A stretch of 64,000 bases of DNA. Origin: Hoylesella buccalis ATCC 35310 (GTDB lineage Bacteria > Bacteroidota > Bacteroidia > Bacteroidales > Bacteroidaceae). Position 1 is the stretch's first letter; each line of letters opens with the position of its first letter. The notes under the pieces were generated by a model that was given only the letters and a program-made list of their open reading frames with translations, was not told the origin of the DNA and did no database searches. The translations under genes and the position numbers were made by a program. Location: assembly GCF_025151385.1 (NCBI RefSeq), contig NZ_CP102287.1, positions 1,488,001-1,552,000 on the forward strand, given 5' to 3'. Below, piece after piece: positions 41,036 to 50,800 of this stretch.

Positions 41036-42529
41036 CTAATTGCTTGCCTTGGGCTGCAAGTTGGTGATCTCCATTGTACACTCTTCCTTTTCGCTTTTAT
41101 CCTGCTTGAAGGTGATGAACAGTGTTTTGATGCTCTCGGGGTAACTTGCCTTGGTATGGTCTACCTTTACACCCATATTATAAGTTGGCCTGTTTATGTT
41201 TGTATTGGGAGTTACTGACAGTGTAATCCAATCCGGCAATTCATTCGTAACGGTTTCATGCTTCATTCCTGCTTCATCCTCGTATGCATATTTGACAATC
41301 TGAAAGCTCTGCAAGGCAGCATACAAATCATATGCAGTTTTGCCAACCAGACCATAATATGTATATCTATAACTATTCAAGTTAAACTCAGCCTTAGAAA
41401 GGCCATCGTCACCAGGCTGGGCATCTTTGGATGATGGCCTAAGCTCAAACTTATATCGCAAATCTGCATCCGAGAGGTTTTCATCAATCCTGTAAACAAC
41501 TACCTGTCCTGGCTTCCACGCTTTGACGGCAGCGAGATTGATGGTGAGCTTCTTGATGGGTGCCCGATGGTCTTTATCCTTGTTAGGTCTCGGTCTAGGG
41601 TATAAGCCATTATCCTCCGTCAACCAAATAACAGCTTTTGCGTCTGCGCCCAGTTGCTGCGGAATCATAAAGATGGTGAGATTGTCGCGCTTGCCATCCT
41701 TCATCACACCCGTCACTTGGGTTCTGTTAACTTGGGTGGTTTTGTTTGGGGTGACAGTTCTATAGTTTACACCTTCATACTTCGGCCATTTTAGGTGAAT
41801 GGGTTCCTTCGTGTCAGAGGGTGTCCAGTTGAAAGTGGGTATGTCACCATTGAATGTCACCTCACAAGTACCCTTGGCAGCCAAGCCCTGCATCTCGATA
41901 CCCGCAATCTCATAGCCAGTGGGGCATTTGTCGCCAATGGCGAAGTTGACGGCTGTGAGGGCGTGATGCAAGGTAATCTTGGCAGGTTGCTGTTCTCCTT
42001 CCGCCTGAACCTTAACGTTGGTCTTGCCAACCATGAGGTCTATGTGTTGCGTTGCGTCAATGCTTGCACCGAGGTCGTAGGTCAACGAGTATTTGTCTAT
42101 GCCTGTTTTTTCAAGGCTGTTCTCTCCTTGCAGGTACGGATACACGCCTACCAGCTGCACGTATGGCTCTGCCTTGTTGTAGTACTTGGCTGCTCCACCC
42201 ACCGTAACGGTTCCGGATTTAGATGCCTCACCATTGGCAATGAAGTTGAGCGTGTTGCCCATTTGGTCGAAGCCGCCCTTGCACGAATAGCCATAAACGC
42301 TAAACTTAGAATCGTCTGGCATGACGCCAATATTGTCGTACATGGTTCCGCGCGTAGTGGTGACAGCGTTGGTGGCAAATTGCAGTTTCACCTCGCTTCC
42401 TACCTTACCACCGTTTGTATCAGTAGTTCCCAATTCGTTGTCCACGTCTTGCGAGCAAGACACGGTCAGCATCATGACACCTGCCATGGCAAGCATCAGC
42501 TGCTTTTGTCTATTCAGAAATCTATTCAT
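41036..42529 (-). CDS. Fimbrillin-family lipoprotein (Mfa1/FimA-like)
   Basis: 497 residues. Lipoprotein signal MNRFLNRQKQLMLAMAGVMMLTVSCSQ. Domain features of Bacteroidales fimbrillins: LQFATNAVTTTRGTMYDN (cleavage-loop type TTR), FSVYGYSCKGGFD, YYNKAEPYVQLVGVYPYL, the core ITLHHALTAVNFAIG with TGYEIAGIEMQGLAAKGTCE, and KLTINLAAVKAWKPGQVVVY. Such proteins assemble type V pili at the cell surface after gingipain-type trimming. The downstream 150 residues (SLSVTPNTNINRPTYNMGVK) may form an extra Ig-like domain. Preceded by a 69-codon gene in the same operon. Confidence 0.85.
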   Translation of the reverse strand: MNRFLNRQKQLMLAMAGVMMLTVSCSQDVDNELGTTDTNGGKVGSEVKLQFATNAVTTTRGTMYDNIGVMPDDSKFSVYGYSCKGGFDQMGNTLNFIANGEASKSGTVTVGGAAKYYNKAEPYVQLVGVYPYLQGENSLEKTGIDKYSLTYDLGASIDATQHIDLMVGKTNVKVQAEGEQQPAKITLHHALTAVNFAIGDKCPTGYEIAGIEMQGLAAKGTCEVTFNGDIPTFNWTPSDTKEPIHLKWPKYEGVNYRTVTPNKTTQVNRTQVTGVMKDGKRDNLTIFMIPQQLGADAKAVIWLTEDNGLYPRPRPNKDKDHRAPIKKLTINLAAVKAWKPGQVVVYRIDENLSDADLRYKFELRPSSKDAQPGDDGLSKAEFNLNSYRYTYYGLVGKTAYDLYAALQSFQIVKYAYEDEAGMKHETVTNELPDWITLSVTPNTNINRPTYNMGVKVDHTKASYPESIKTLFITFKQDKSEKEECTMEITNLQPKASN

Positions 42530-42583
42530 AGCAGTTTTTGTTTTTGTTGTTCTGTAATTCCGTTATAACTAACTATTGGCCAA

Positions 42584-42790
42584 TCAAGGTTTCAGCCAAT
42601 CTGGCAACTCTTCTTGTCCCTCAGATGTTCCTCCTGGGTTTTCAGGTTCAGTCTCCTCCCATGGATCCACCTCAAAACCTGCTTCTGGCTGAGGGCTTGC
42701 GGCAAGAATTCCAGCAGAAGATCCAAAAGACAACACCTTGCACACAGGGGACTCATAAAACTGTTTTACTTGTAACTTGTTTCTTTTCAT
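42584..42790 (-). CDS. Small protein upstream of fimbrillin
   Basis: 69 residues from ATG 42790 (a GTG two codons earlier is possible). MKRNKLQVKQFYESPVCKVL, then SSAGILAASPQPEAGFEVD, then an acidic tail ending LPDWLKP. Short proteins with the pattern YxxP...V......LAAS and an acidic, proline-rich tail often precede fimbrillin-like genes in Prevotella. Role unknown. 54 bp before the fimbrillin ATG and behind the same promoter. Confidence 0.6.
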   Translation of the reverse strand: MKRNKLQVKQFYESPVCKVLSFGSSAGILAASPQPEAGFEVDPWEETEPENPGGTSEGQEELPDWLKP

Positions 42791-42874
42791 ATTCACAATT
42801 ACTTATTTTCGTTTAGTTTTGGCTACAGTCTACCCTAACTCTAACAGGTAACTTTACTCTATCTGAAAACTTTG

Positions 42875-42882
42875 CAAAGGTA
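42875..42882 (-). promoter_or_regulatory. -7 box TACCTTTG of the fimbrillin operon
   Basis: Perfect TAnnTTTG on the minus strand, 84 bp before the small upstream gene. Confidence 0.5.
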
Positions 42883-43062
42883 TATATTTTTCTCCACATT
42901 AACGCTTTGGAGTATATAAAAAAACTAAAAAGCGCGATTAATTAGTTTTCCCTCAAAAAGGCGAGATAGCATTTTTCATATTAACCTGCGGAAAGAATTG
43001 GTGATGAAAACTATTTAAGAGCAATAAAATTGCTTTAATTTGCTTACTTAAATTTAATTCTA

Positions 43063-43070
43063 TAACTTTG
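43063..43070 (+). promoter_or_regulatory. Promoter of the AAA_14 ATPase (TTTG, 20 nt, TAACTTTG)
   Basis: -33 TTTG at 43039-43042 and -7 TAACTTTG. A perfect palindrome TTTGCACTGCAAA (43067-43079) overlaps the end of the -7 box. Confidence 0.65.
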
Positions 43071-43124
43071 CACTGCAAAAAAGGTCGAACAATCCGACTG
43101 ATATTGCAGTAACGTGAGTAATAT

Positions 43125-44447
43125 ATGGTTATCCAAAGAAATAAATACATCGAAGCTTTGATAAGTAAGCGTTGGAATGGAAAGGTAAAGATAATCACTG
43201 GCATTAGACGCTGTGGCAAATCTTTTCTGTTATCGACATTATATAAAGATTATCTGAAGAAAGAGGGTGTTTCTGAAGATTGCTTCATAGAAATCGCATT
43301 AGATAGAAAAGTGAACATAAAGTACAGAAATCCGAATGTGCTTTATGAATACATCATGGATAAAGCATGCGACGAAGAAAAACGATATTATGTTTTTATC
43401 GATGAGATACAATTGTCTATAAAAGTAAAAAACACTGATATAGACGAAAGCCTTGTGTCTGAGGACGACAAGGATATGCTTTACACAACGTTCTATGACA
43501 TTCTCAATGACCTTATGGCACGGAAGAATTTGGACATATATGTTACTGGTTCAAATTCTAAAATGCTGTCTTCTGATATTGTGACGAATTTCCGTGATAG
43601 AGGATCAGAAATAAAAGTATATCCACTTTCCTTCAAAGAATATTATGAAGTGTCTGGCCTTGAAAAAGCTGATGCACTTGAAGAGTATTTAACCTATGGG
43701 GGAATGCCGTCAGCAGTCTTGGAACAAAGTGAGTCTGAAAAACAGAAATACCTTTACGACCTTCACAAGAATGTGTACATTAAAGATATTGTTGAAAGGT
43801 ATAATTTAAAGGATGATGAAGTGTTGGACGCACTTATTGACTCGCTTTATTCTGCAGTAGGCTCACTAACCAATACCCATAACTTGGCCAATACAGCCGG
43901 TTCTTTGATGAAGCGCAAAACATCTGACCATACTATCAAGAATTACATCAACTATCTTGAAGATGCTTATTTGTTCTTGGGTGCCAAACGGTATGACATC
44001 AAAGGAAAGAAATACTTCGACAACACTCAGAAGTATTATTCCATTGATATGGGATTAAGAAATGCGAAACTGAATTTCCGCCAACAAGAAAAATCTCATT
44101 TAATGGAGAACCTTATTTATATAGAACTAATTCGTAGAGGATATCGCGTCGATGTTGGAGTCGTAGAACTGACACGTGTTATTGATGGCAAGAAGAAACA
44201 GTCACAATATGAGATTGATTTTATCGCCAATACAGGACGTGAAAAGATTTACATCCAATCTGCATTGAATGTAGATACTGTTGAGAAAAAGAACCAAGAA
44301 ACATTTTCTCTAAAGAACTCAGGGGATTTCTTTAAGAAAATGGTAATTCTTGATGGCAACTCCAAATTATGGACGGATGACGAAGGCATAATGTATGTTG
44401 GTGTCATTCCTTTTTTATTGGAAGAGTCCATTATACCACAATATTGA
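43125..44447 (+). CDS. AAA_14 ATPase with DUF4143 domain
   Basis: 440 residues. Walker A ITGIRRCGKSFLLSTL at about 24-39, Walker B YYVFIDEIQLS, sensor IYVTGSNSKML. DUF4143 C-terminal part has YYSIDMGLRNAKLNFRQQEK, LMENLIYIELIRRGYRVDVG and a PD-(D/E)XK-like end (SQYEIDFIANTGREKIYIQS). Large families of such stand-alone ATPases occur in Bacteroidales with unknown function. It has its own promoter and shares the domain plan, not close sequence, with the ATPase at 24413. Confidence 0.88.
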   Translation: MVIQRNKYIEALISKRWNGKVKIITGIRRCGKSFLLSTLYKDYLKKEGVSEDCFIEIALDRKVNIKYRNPNVLYEYIMDKACDEEKRYYVFIDEIQLSIKVKNTDIDESLVSEDDKDMLYTTFYDILNDLMARKNLDIYVTGSNSKMLSSDIVTNFRDRGSEIKVYPLSFKEYYEVSGLEKADALEEYLTYGGMPSAVLEQSESEKQKYLYDLHKNVYIKDIVERYNLKDDEVLDALIDSLYSAVGSLTNTHNLANTAGSLMKRKTSDHTIKNYINYLEDAYLFLGAKRYDIKGKKYFDNTQKYYSIDMGLRNAKLNFRQQEKSHLMENLIYIELIRRGYRVDVGVVELTRVIDGKKKQSQYEIDFIANTGREKIYIQSALNVDTVEKKNQETFSLKNSGDFFKKMVILDGNSKLWTDDEGIMYVGVIPFLLEESIIPQY

Positions 44448-44506
44448 CATTCTAAATTATTGTTGAATAGTCGCGAGAAGCTACCTTCGCCTCATAAAAA
44501 AAAAGA

Positions 44507-44545
44507 AAAGTATGGCAGATATCAAGCATCCACCATACTTTCCTC
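44507..44545. terminator. Terminator between ATPase and trxA
   Basis: Stem AAAGTATGG / CCATACTTT with A-rich and T-containing flanks, between convergent genes. Confidence 0.65.
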
Positions 44546-44561
44546 ATTGATTGGACCGCTA

Positions 44562-44876
44562 TTACAGCAGGGCCTTGAACTTCTCATCGAGCGTTGCCTT
44601 TGAGGCTGCCCCAACGAATTTGTCTACCAGCTCTCCTCCCTTGAAGAAGAGAATGGTAGGAATGCTGCGCACGCCAAACTGCATGGCTAAGTCGTCATTC
44701 TCTTCTACATCGCATTTGCCTACGACGATTTTTCCATCATAGTCGTTTGCTAACTCAGAGATAACAGGACCTACCTTGCGACAAGGGCCGCACCATGTAG
44801 CCCATAAATCCACTACCAATGGCAGATCGCCATTCTTGTAACTCTCGAAATTCTCGCTTGTAATTTTAACTTCCAT
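44562..44876 (-). CDS. trxA: Thioredoxin
   Basis: 104 residues, normal length. Active site WATWCGPCR with Cys29 and Cys32, conserved cis-Pro in VRSIPTILFF. No signal peptide, so cytoplasmic disulfide reductase. It lies 74 bp downstream of dnaE on the same strand but has its own -7 box at 44907-44914. Confidence 0.96.
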   Translation of the reverse strand: MEVKITSENFESYKNGDLPLVVDLWATWCGPCRKVGPVISELANDYDGKIVVGKCDVEENDDLAMQFGVRSIPTILFFKGGELVDKFVGAASKATLDEKFKALL

Positions 44877-44906
44877 TCTTTATTTGATTTTTATATGTCT
44901 TTACGA

Positions 44907-44914
44907 CAAAGATA
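44907..44914 (-). promoter_or_regulatory. -7 box TATCTTTG of trxA
   Basis: TAnnTTTG on the minus strand, 30 bp before the trxA ATG and 37 bp after the dnaE stop. Confidence 0.5.
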
Positions 44915-44950
44915 AACGATTATCATGAATCATGCAAGCATCGTGCCAAA

Positions 44951-47900
44951 TTAATTCACCAGATAATTCATATTGGGGTTTCCCTCGATGTATCTGATCA
45001 GGTCATGATTCAAACTGATTTGCTGAAGCCCTGAATGAAGCAAGATACTGGTTTGATGTTTCTTGTCCACTACTTGGAAGCACAGCTGCGTGTTGCCCTT
45101 TGAATCTTGCAACATCGACACAATGTCGTTCACCACCACTTCATCGATGGCCTCGCTATCCACGACAATGGTCAGCCTGTGTATCTGCTTGTCTCTTACC
45201 GTTTGCAGGTACTGAACATCGTTGATGCGAAAGTCGTAGTAGTTGCTGTCCCGGTATCGCTGCGTACACTTGCCCGAAAGATAAACGGTACTGCCCACTA
45301 CCATCATGCCTTTCCACTTTCCCCATTCCTCACCAAAGAAGGCTATCTCGCCTGTTCCACTAAAATCTTCTATCGTCACGAAGCCACAAGGCTTTCCGGT
45401 TCTCGTAAATTTGTCCTTCACATCGGTAATCATGCCAGCGAAAACCACGTCTGCCTTTTTGGCCAACTCGGCCTTGTCGCCCAGTTCGGTGCACGATGTG
45501 TTGCACATGCTCTTCAACACGATGCTGAATTCGTCCAACGGATGAGCCGAAAGATAGATTCCCACCAAGTCATGCTCGCGATTCAATTTCTCAATGTTGC
45601 TCCACAACTCTGGTTTAGGAATGGGTGGTGTGGCAATCTCTACGGCATCTACGCCGCCAAAGAGCGAATGTTCTATTTCTGATTTCTTGTTCTGATAGAG
45701 CTGACCATAGCGTACGAGCGTGTCGATAAACAGTTCGCCTTTGTTGTTGGCAGTGAAGTAGCTCTCTCGCGGAATGCCGAAGCTGTCGAATCCACCACTA
45801 AGTGCCAAACTTTCAAAGGCCTTGCGGTTGACCTGCGTAAAGTCCACTCGGTGTGCAAAATCGAAAATGTCTTGGTACAGTCCATTGGCCTCTCGCTCTT
45901 CGATGATGGCAGTTGCGGCGGCATCACCCATACCCTTGATGGCAGCAAGACCGAAGCGTATTTCCCCGTGGTGGTTCACACCAAACTTCTGATAGCTCTC
46001 GTTGACGTCGGGGCCTAACGTGGCAATACGCAGCGACTTGCACTCGTCCATCAATTTGGATATTTCCGTTATCTGATCCTTGCGGCGACTCATGATGGCT
46101 GCCATGAACTCGGCAGGATAGTGTGCCTTGAGGTATGCCGTTTGAAAAGCCACCCACGAATAGCAGGCCGCATGCGACTTATTGAAGGCATAGGATGCAA
46201 ACTTCTCCCAGTCGGCCCATATCTTGTCCAGCACGTTCTCATCATATCCGTTCTTCTTGCCGCCTTCGATAAACTTGGGTTTCATGGCATCTACTATCGC
46301 CTTTTTCTTCTTGCCCATCGCCTTACGCAGGGCGTCACTCTCTCCACGCGTGAAATTGGCCAGCAAGCGCGAGAGCAACATCACCTGCTCTTGATAAACA
46401 GTGATGCCGTATGTATCTTTCAAATACCGTTCCATCACCGGAATGGGATATGTAATCTCCTCCTCTCCTTTCTTACGGGCGATGAACGACGGGATGTTGT
46501 CCATGGGACCGGGGCGGTAGAGGGCGTTCATGGCGATGAGATCTTCAAACTTCGTTGGACTTAACTGGCGCAGATAGTTCTGCATGCCGGCCGACTCAAA
46601 CTGGAACGTGCCGATGGTGCGTCCCTCTTGGTAAAGCTTATAGGTCAATTCGTCGTCAATGGGAATCTTGTCGAGGTCGATGTCTATGTTCTTCGTCAGC
46701 TTCACATTTTTTACCGCTTCCTTCAACTCCGACAGGGTTTTCAGCCCCAAGAAGTCCATCTTGATCAGTCCTGTTTCCTCAATCACATGCCCATCATACT
46801 GCGTACAGTTGGTTTTTTCGTCCTTAAAGTCGGGGTCATCGGCCGTTGACACGGGTACCCAGTCGCTAATGGGGTCGCGACAGATGATGAAACCACAGGC
46901 ATGGATGCCCGTTCCCCGCACCGTTCCCTCCAGCATTTTGGCATACTTGATGGTGTTGCTCTCGCGTATGTCGGTAGAGGCTTCGGCCATCTGTAGCTCG
47001 GGTGTGCATTTGATGGCGTTGGTGAGGTTCATTTTCATCTTATCGGGAAGCCTCTCCGGAATGGCCTTGCACAGAGCGTTTGCTCGCTCCAGCGGCAGTT
47101 TTTCCACCCGCGCCACGTCCTTGATGGAGTTCTTGGTTGCCATACTGCCGTAGGTGATGATGTGCGCACAGTTCTCGTGTCCATACTTGTCCATCACCCA
47201 TTTCAGCACCTTCCCCCGGCCATCGTCATCAAAGTCGGTGTCGATATCGGGCAAAGAGATGCGGTCGGGGTTCAAGAAACGCTCGAACAGCAAGTCGTAT
47301 TTCAGGGGATCAATCTTGGTAATGCCCAAGCAGTAGGCCACAACCGACCCGGCTGCCGACCCACGTCCCGGTCCCACCATCACGCCCAATTCCTCTCGGG
47401 CCGCACGAATGAAGTCGGATACAATCAAGAAATAGCCCGGAAAACCCATGGTCTTCATCACATGAAGCTCAAAGCGTATGCGGTCGTCCACCTCCTTGGG
47501 CAGCGGGTCGCCATACAACGGCTTGGCACCCTCATAGGCAAGATGCTGCAAATAGTCGGCCTCAAACTTGATGCGATACATCTTCTCATAGCCGCCAAGA
47601 TGGTCTACCCGCTTCTGCGCGTCTTCCTCCGACATAGGATTTTCGCCATTTTCATCGGTGGTAAACTCACGCAGAAGGTCTTCCTCCGTGAACTTTTGTT
47701 TCCAATCCTCTTCCTTTCCAAACGATTCGGGGATGGGGAAGTTGGGCATGATGGGGTCGTGATTGATGGAATAGGTTTCCACCTTATTAAGAATCTCGAT
47801 GGTATTTGCCATCGTTTCGGGCACATCGCTGAAGATATTGTTCATCTCTTCGCGGGTCTTAAACCACTCTTGCTTGGAATAAAGCATGCGCGTGGGGTCG

Positions 47901-48658
47901 TCAAGGTCTTTCCCCGTAGAGAGACACAACAGGTGATCGTGTGCCTCGGCGTTCTCTTTGTCCACAAAGTGAACGTCATTGGTGCACACCACCTTAACAC
48001 CATACTCCTTGGCCAGCTTGAAAATCACCTGATTGGCGCGCTGCTGCATGGGATAGGCCTCACGGTTGGCCCGAATGGAGGGGTCTTTCACCTCGTGGCG
48101 TTGTATCTCCAGGTAGTAATCGTCACCAAAAACCCGCTTGTACCACTCCACCGCTTCCCTGGCTCCGGCCATGTCGCCGGCAATGATTTTACGTGGAACC
48201 TCTCCAGCCAGACAGGCCGAACAAACAATGAGGTCTTCATGATATTTCTCCAATTCCTCACGGTCGGTACGCGGCCGCATGTAATAGCCGTCCTCCCAGG
48301 CATGGCTCACCAGTTTGATGAGGTTTTTGTAGCCCCGATAGTTCTTCGCCAATACGATGAGGTGGTAACCACTCATGTCGCCCATGTCCTTGACCTTGTC
48401 GAACCTACTGCGCCGAGCTACATACATCTCACAGCCGAAGATGGGCTTGAAGGGCTGCTTGCCGTCGGCCTTCAACTGCTTATTCACCGTGTTGGCATAG
48501 TCGAAAAATTCTTTGATGCCAAACATGTTTCCATGGTCGGTGATGGCCAGTCCGCGCATCCCGTCGGCAACAGCCTTGTCAACGAGCCGCTTCACGGGCG
48601 ACTGACCGTCCAGAATGGAATAATAAGTATGTACGTGTAGGTGGACAAAATCGTTCAT
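44951..48658 (-). CDS. dnaE: DNA polymerase III subunit alpha
   Basis: 1235 residues. PHP domain at the start (FVHLHVHTYYSILDGQSPVK, GLAITDHGNMFG). Palm domain with the catalytic Asp pair in LPDIDTDFDDDGRGKVL, plus GPGRGSAAGSVVAYCLGIT. Fingers (YRPGPMDNIPSFIARKKG, YGITVYQEQVMLLSRLLA). OB-fold and C-terminal region with KDKFTRTGKPCGFVTIEDF. It is the replicative polymerase of the chromosome and is full length. Divergent from psd across about 128 bp. Confidence 0.97.
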   Translation of the reverse strand: MNDFVHLHVHTYYSILDGQSPVKRLVDKAVADGMRGLAITDHGNMFGIKEFFDYANTVNKQLKADGKQPFKPIFGCEMYVARRSRFDKVKDMGDMSGYHLIVLAKNYRGYKNLIKLVSHAWEDGYYMRPRTDREELEKYHEDLIVCSACLAGEVPRKIIAGDMAGAREAVEWYKRVFGDDYYLEIQRHEVKDPSIRANREAYPMQQRANQVIFKLAKEYGVKVVCTNDVHFVDKENAEAHDHLLCLSTGKDLDDPTRMLYSKQEWFKTREEMNNIFSDVPETMANTIEILNKVETYSINHDPIMPNFPIPESFGKEEDWKQKFTEEDLLREFTTDENGENPMSEEDAQKRVDHLGGYEKMYRIKFEADYLQHLAYEGAKPLYGDPLPKEVDDRIRFELHVMKTMGFPGYFLIVSDFIRAAREELGVMVGPGRGSAAGSVVAYCLGITKIDPLKYDLLFERFLNPDRISLPDIDTDFDDDGRGKVLKWVMDKYGHENCAHIITYGSMATKNSIKDVARVEKLPLERANALCKAIPERLPDKMKMNLTNAIKCTPELQMAEASTDIRESNTIKYAKMLEGTVRGTGIHACGFIICRDPISDWVPVSTADDPDFKDEKTNCTQYDGHVIEETGLIKMDFLGLKTLSELKEAVKNVKLTKNIDIDLDKIPIDDELTYKLYQEGRTIGTFQFESAGMQNYLRQLSPTKFEDLIAMNALYRPGPMDNIPSFIARKKGEEEITYPIPVMERYLKDTYGITVYQEQVMLLSRLLANFTRGESDALRKAMGKKKKAIVDAMKPKFIEGGKKNGYDENVLDKIWADWEKFASYAFNKSHAACYSWVAFQTAYLKAHYPAEFMAAIMSRRKDQITEISKLMDECKSLRIATLGPDVNESYQKFGVNHHGEIRFGLAAIKGMGDAAATAIIEEREANGLYQDIFDFAHRVDFTQVNRKAFESLALSGGFDSFGIPRESYFTANNKGELFIDTLVRYGQLYQNKKSEIEHSLFGGVDAVEIATPPIPKPELWSNIEKLNREHDLVGIYLSAHPLDEFSIVLKSMCNTSCTELGDKAELAKKADVVFAGMITDVKDKFTRTGKPCGFVTIEDFSGTGEIAFFGEEWGKWKGMMVVGSTVYLSGKCTQRYRDSNYYDFRINDVQYLQTVRDKQIHRLTIVVDSEAIDEVVVNDIVSMLQDSKGNTQLCFQVVDKKHQTSILLHSGLQQISLNHDLIRYIEGNPNMNYLVN

Positions 48659-48751
48659 GAGCTCAATTTATTTTGGAGCGTAAAGGTACTCAATATGCTC
48701 CACACGGCCAAAGAATGAGAGTAAAAGTTTGTGCGGTTTCCAAAAAACAAT

Positions 48752-48759
48752 TATCTTTG
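48752..48759 (+). promoter_or_regulatory. Promoter of psd-pssA (TTTG, 20 nt, TATCTTTG)
   Basis: -33 TTTG at 48728-48731, 20-nt spacer, -7 TATCTTTG; 28 bp before the psd ATG. This rules out the longer frame starting at 48673. Confidence 0.7.
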
Positions 48760-48786
48760 CACAAACTTCTAATCGGTTTTCATACT

Positions 48787-49479
48787 ATGATTAAAAGAAT
48801 CAAGAAACTGAAGAAAATCCGTATACATCGCGAAGGAACAGACACCCTGATTTGGGGATTCATAGCCATTGCAGCCATCGCATTGCTATTATGGCGTTCG
48901 TTCGAAACTAAAATCCCATTTTATGCCTTTACGGTTATCTTCGGAACAATATATTGCATCGTCATCAATTTCTTTCAATGCCCCATCCGCTATTTTCCAT
49001 CTGAGGACACCGACAAGATTGTAGTGGCCCCAGCTGATGGTAAAATCGTGGTGATTGAGGAGGTGGAAGAGAACAAGTACTTTCACGAAAAGCGCCTCAT
49101 GATTTCGGTCTTCATGAGCCTGTTCAACGTTCACGCCAACTGGTTTCCCGTTGACGGTAAGGTGAAACTGGTTCATCACCAAAACGGCAACTACCACAAG
49201 GCATGGCTGCCCAAAGCCAGTGAGGAGAATGAGCACAGCGACGTCATTATCACCACGCCCGACGGTGTGGACGTTCTCTGCCGACAGATTGCTGGAGCCA
49301 TGGCCAGACGCATCGTGACCTACGCCAAAGAAGGTGAAGACTGCTATATTGACGAGCACCTGGGCTTCATCAAATTTGGTTCGCGCGTGGACGTGTATCT
49401 GCCGCTCGGAACGGAAGTGTGCGTGAAGATGGGACAAAAAACAACAGGCGACCACACCGTCATTGCAAAACTGAAATAA
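48787..49479 (+). CDS. psd: Phosphatidylserine decarboxylase
   Basis: 230 residues from ATG 48787, the short PSD type. One or two N-terminal membrane segments ([33 protein letters not shown]). Conserved blocks [35 protein letters not shown] and the autocleavage Gly-Ser in [13 protein letters not shown], whose Ser becomes the pyruvoyl group. It converts phosphatidylserine to phosphatidylethanolamine in the inner membrane. Followed 70 bp later by pssA, which makes its substrate. Confidence 0.95.
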   Translation: MIKRIKKLKKIRIHREGTDTLIWGFIAIAAIALLLWRSFETKIPFYAFTVIFGTIYCIVINFFQCPIRYFPSEDTDKIVVAPADGKIVVIEEVEENKYFHEKRLMISVFMSLFNVHANWFPVDGKVKLVHHQNGNYHKAWLPKASEENEHSDVIITTPDGVDVLCRQIAGAMARRIVTYAKEGEDCYIDEHLGFIKFGSRVDVYLPLGTEVCVKMGQKTTGDHTVIAKLK

Positions 49480-49549
49480 AACAAAGCGGGAACGGCAATC
49501 GGGGTGACGCACGTCACACCCACTACCCTACCAGACCTCTACGACACAA

Positions 49550-50329
49550 ATGAGCAACATCATCAAAAGAAACATACCCAACGCACTGACTTGCAGCAAC
49601 CTCATCTCGGGCTGCATCGCAACTTGTTTCGCCTTTATCGGCGATGCCAAGATGGCCTTGATATGGATACTCGCCGGGGCCACATTCGACTTTTTTGACG
49701 GCATGTCGGCCCGCTTTCTAAAGGTATCATCGCCCATCGGCAAGGAATTAGACTCGCTGGCCGATTGCGTTACCTTTGGTGTAGCGCCGTCCACCATGGT
49801 TTTTTATGAGCTTATGGTCATCGACTACCCGTCGTTTCTCACTACGCCAGAGGCGTTTTCTTTCGACCCTTACCGCACGTTCATTCCCTACATAGCCTTC
49901 CTCATGGCTGCTTTCTCGGCACTGCGGCTGGCCAAATTCAATATTGACACGCGTCAAACCGATTCGTTCATTGGGCTTCCCACACCGGCGAACGCCCTGT
50001 TTTGGGGGTCGCTCATCGTCACAAGTCCTGCCTGGCTTGAAAACAATGCCGGCGCACTGGTATACATTTTAGTACTGCTGCTGTTGAGTTGTTATCTCTT
50101 GGTCAGCGAGATTCCCATGTTCGCCCTGAAATTCAAAAACTTTAAATGGCAGGGCAACGCCATCCGACACAGCTTCATCATCTTCACAGCTGTTGTGCTT
50201 GTAACGTTTGGCGTATTGAAAGGCTGGTGGATTGTCATTGCATGCTACTTCCTCATATCCTTGGGATTATTACTGACAGGTAGGTCAAAAATCACCAAGA
50301 TGAATCACGACAAAGAACACAAACTATGA
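49550..50329 (+). CDS. pssA: CDP-diacylglycerol-serine O-phosphatidyltransferase
   Basis: 259 residues from ATG 49550. CDP-alcohol phosphotransferase signature DG..AR........G...D...D is exact in DGMSARFLKVSSPIGKELDSLAD, residues about 50-72. Multiple membrane spans. Makes phosphatidylserine from CDP-DAG and serine, feeding Psd. Its last codons overlap the DUF4834 gene by 4 bp (ATGA). Confidence 0.95.
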   Translation: MSNIIKRNIPNALTCSNLISGCIATCFAFIGDAKMALIWILAGATFDFFDGMSARFLKVSSPIGKELDSLADCVTFGVAPSTMVFYELMVIDYPSFLTTPEAFSFDPYRTFIPYIAFLMAAFSALRLAKFNIDTRQTDSFIGLPTPANALFWGSLIVTSPAWLENNAGALVYILVLLLLSCYLLVSEIPMFALKFKNFKWQGNAIRHSFIIFTAVVLVTFGVLKGWWIVIACYFLISLGLLLTGRSKITKMNHDKEHKL

Positions 50330-50601
50330 TATCCAAAATAATTTTTATCATTTTCCTCATCGGCTTGCTGGTGGTAGGCTTTTCCGCAGCAAAGTTTATC
50401 AGCATTTTCCGCGAAGGTGCCAAACTGTTCAGAGAGCAGGCCAAAGGGTCAGCCCAGCAGCGGCAACACCATAGAAACACCACCCAAACGGTGGTAGACC
50501 ATCGGGATGCTGACGAAATAAACAAAAAAATCTTCAAAAAAGACGAAGGCGAATACGTTGAATTTGAAGAAGAACCCGCTGAAACGGAAATTAAGAACTA
50601 A
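50326..50601 (+). CDS. DUF4834 family protein
   Basis: 91 residues, translationally coupled to pssA (ATGA overlap). N-terminal membrane helix (IIFIIFLIGLLVVGFSAAKF), then a basic stretch and an acidic tail (DEGEYVEFEEEPAETEIKN). Matches the small DUF4834 family found beside pssA in Bacteroidota. Function unknown. Confidence 0.85.
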   Translation: MISKIIFIIFLIGLLVVGFSAAKFISIFREGAKLFREQAKGSAQQRQHHRNTTQTVVDHRDADEINKKIFKKDEGEYVEFEEEPAETEIKN

Positions 50602-50683
50602 GCGGAAGCGGCCTTTTCTTTGTCTCTTCCCGCACCTGCGAATGGGTTTTGTATATGCTCTACGTTCAGCACACAATCAACGT

Positions 50684-50791
50684 CTAACTGTAGGTATAAA
50701 TATAGGTTCTGCAACAATTAACGGTACTACTTATGGTATGTGTGTAAAAGCATCGAATATAAATAGAATTTTTGGACTTACAAGATACTAA
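50684..50791 (+). pseudogene. C-terminal remnant of an unidentified protein
   Basis: About 35 codons (LTVGINIGSATINGTTYGMC ... RIFGLTRY) read like the beta-rich end of a larger protein, with no start or upstream body. It is 9 bp before the next gene, so it may be the tail of a gene once co-transcribed with it. Confidence 0.35.
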
Positions 50792-50800
50792 AGGGTTGTC

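Noticed and set aside
47162..48640. Long plus-strand frame antisense to dnaE
   Set aside because: A shadow frame of the conserved polymerase gene; no domain of its own.
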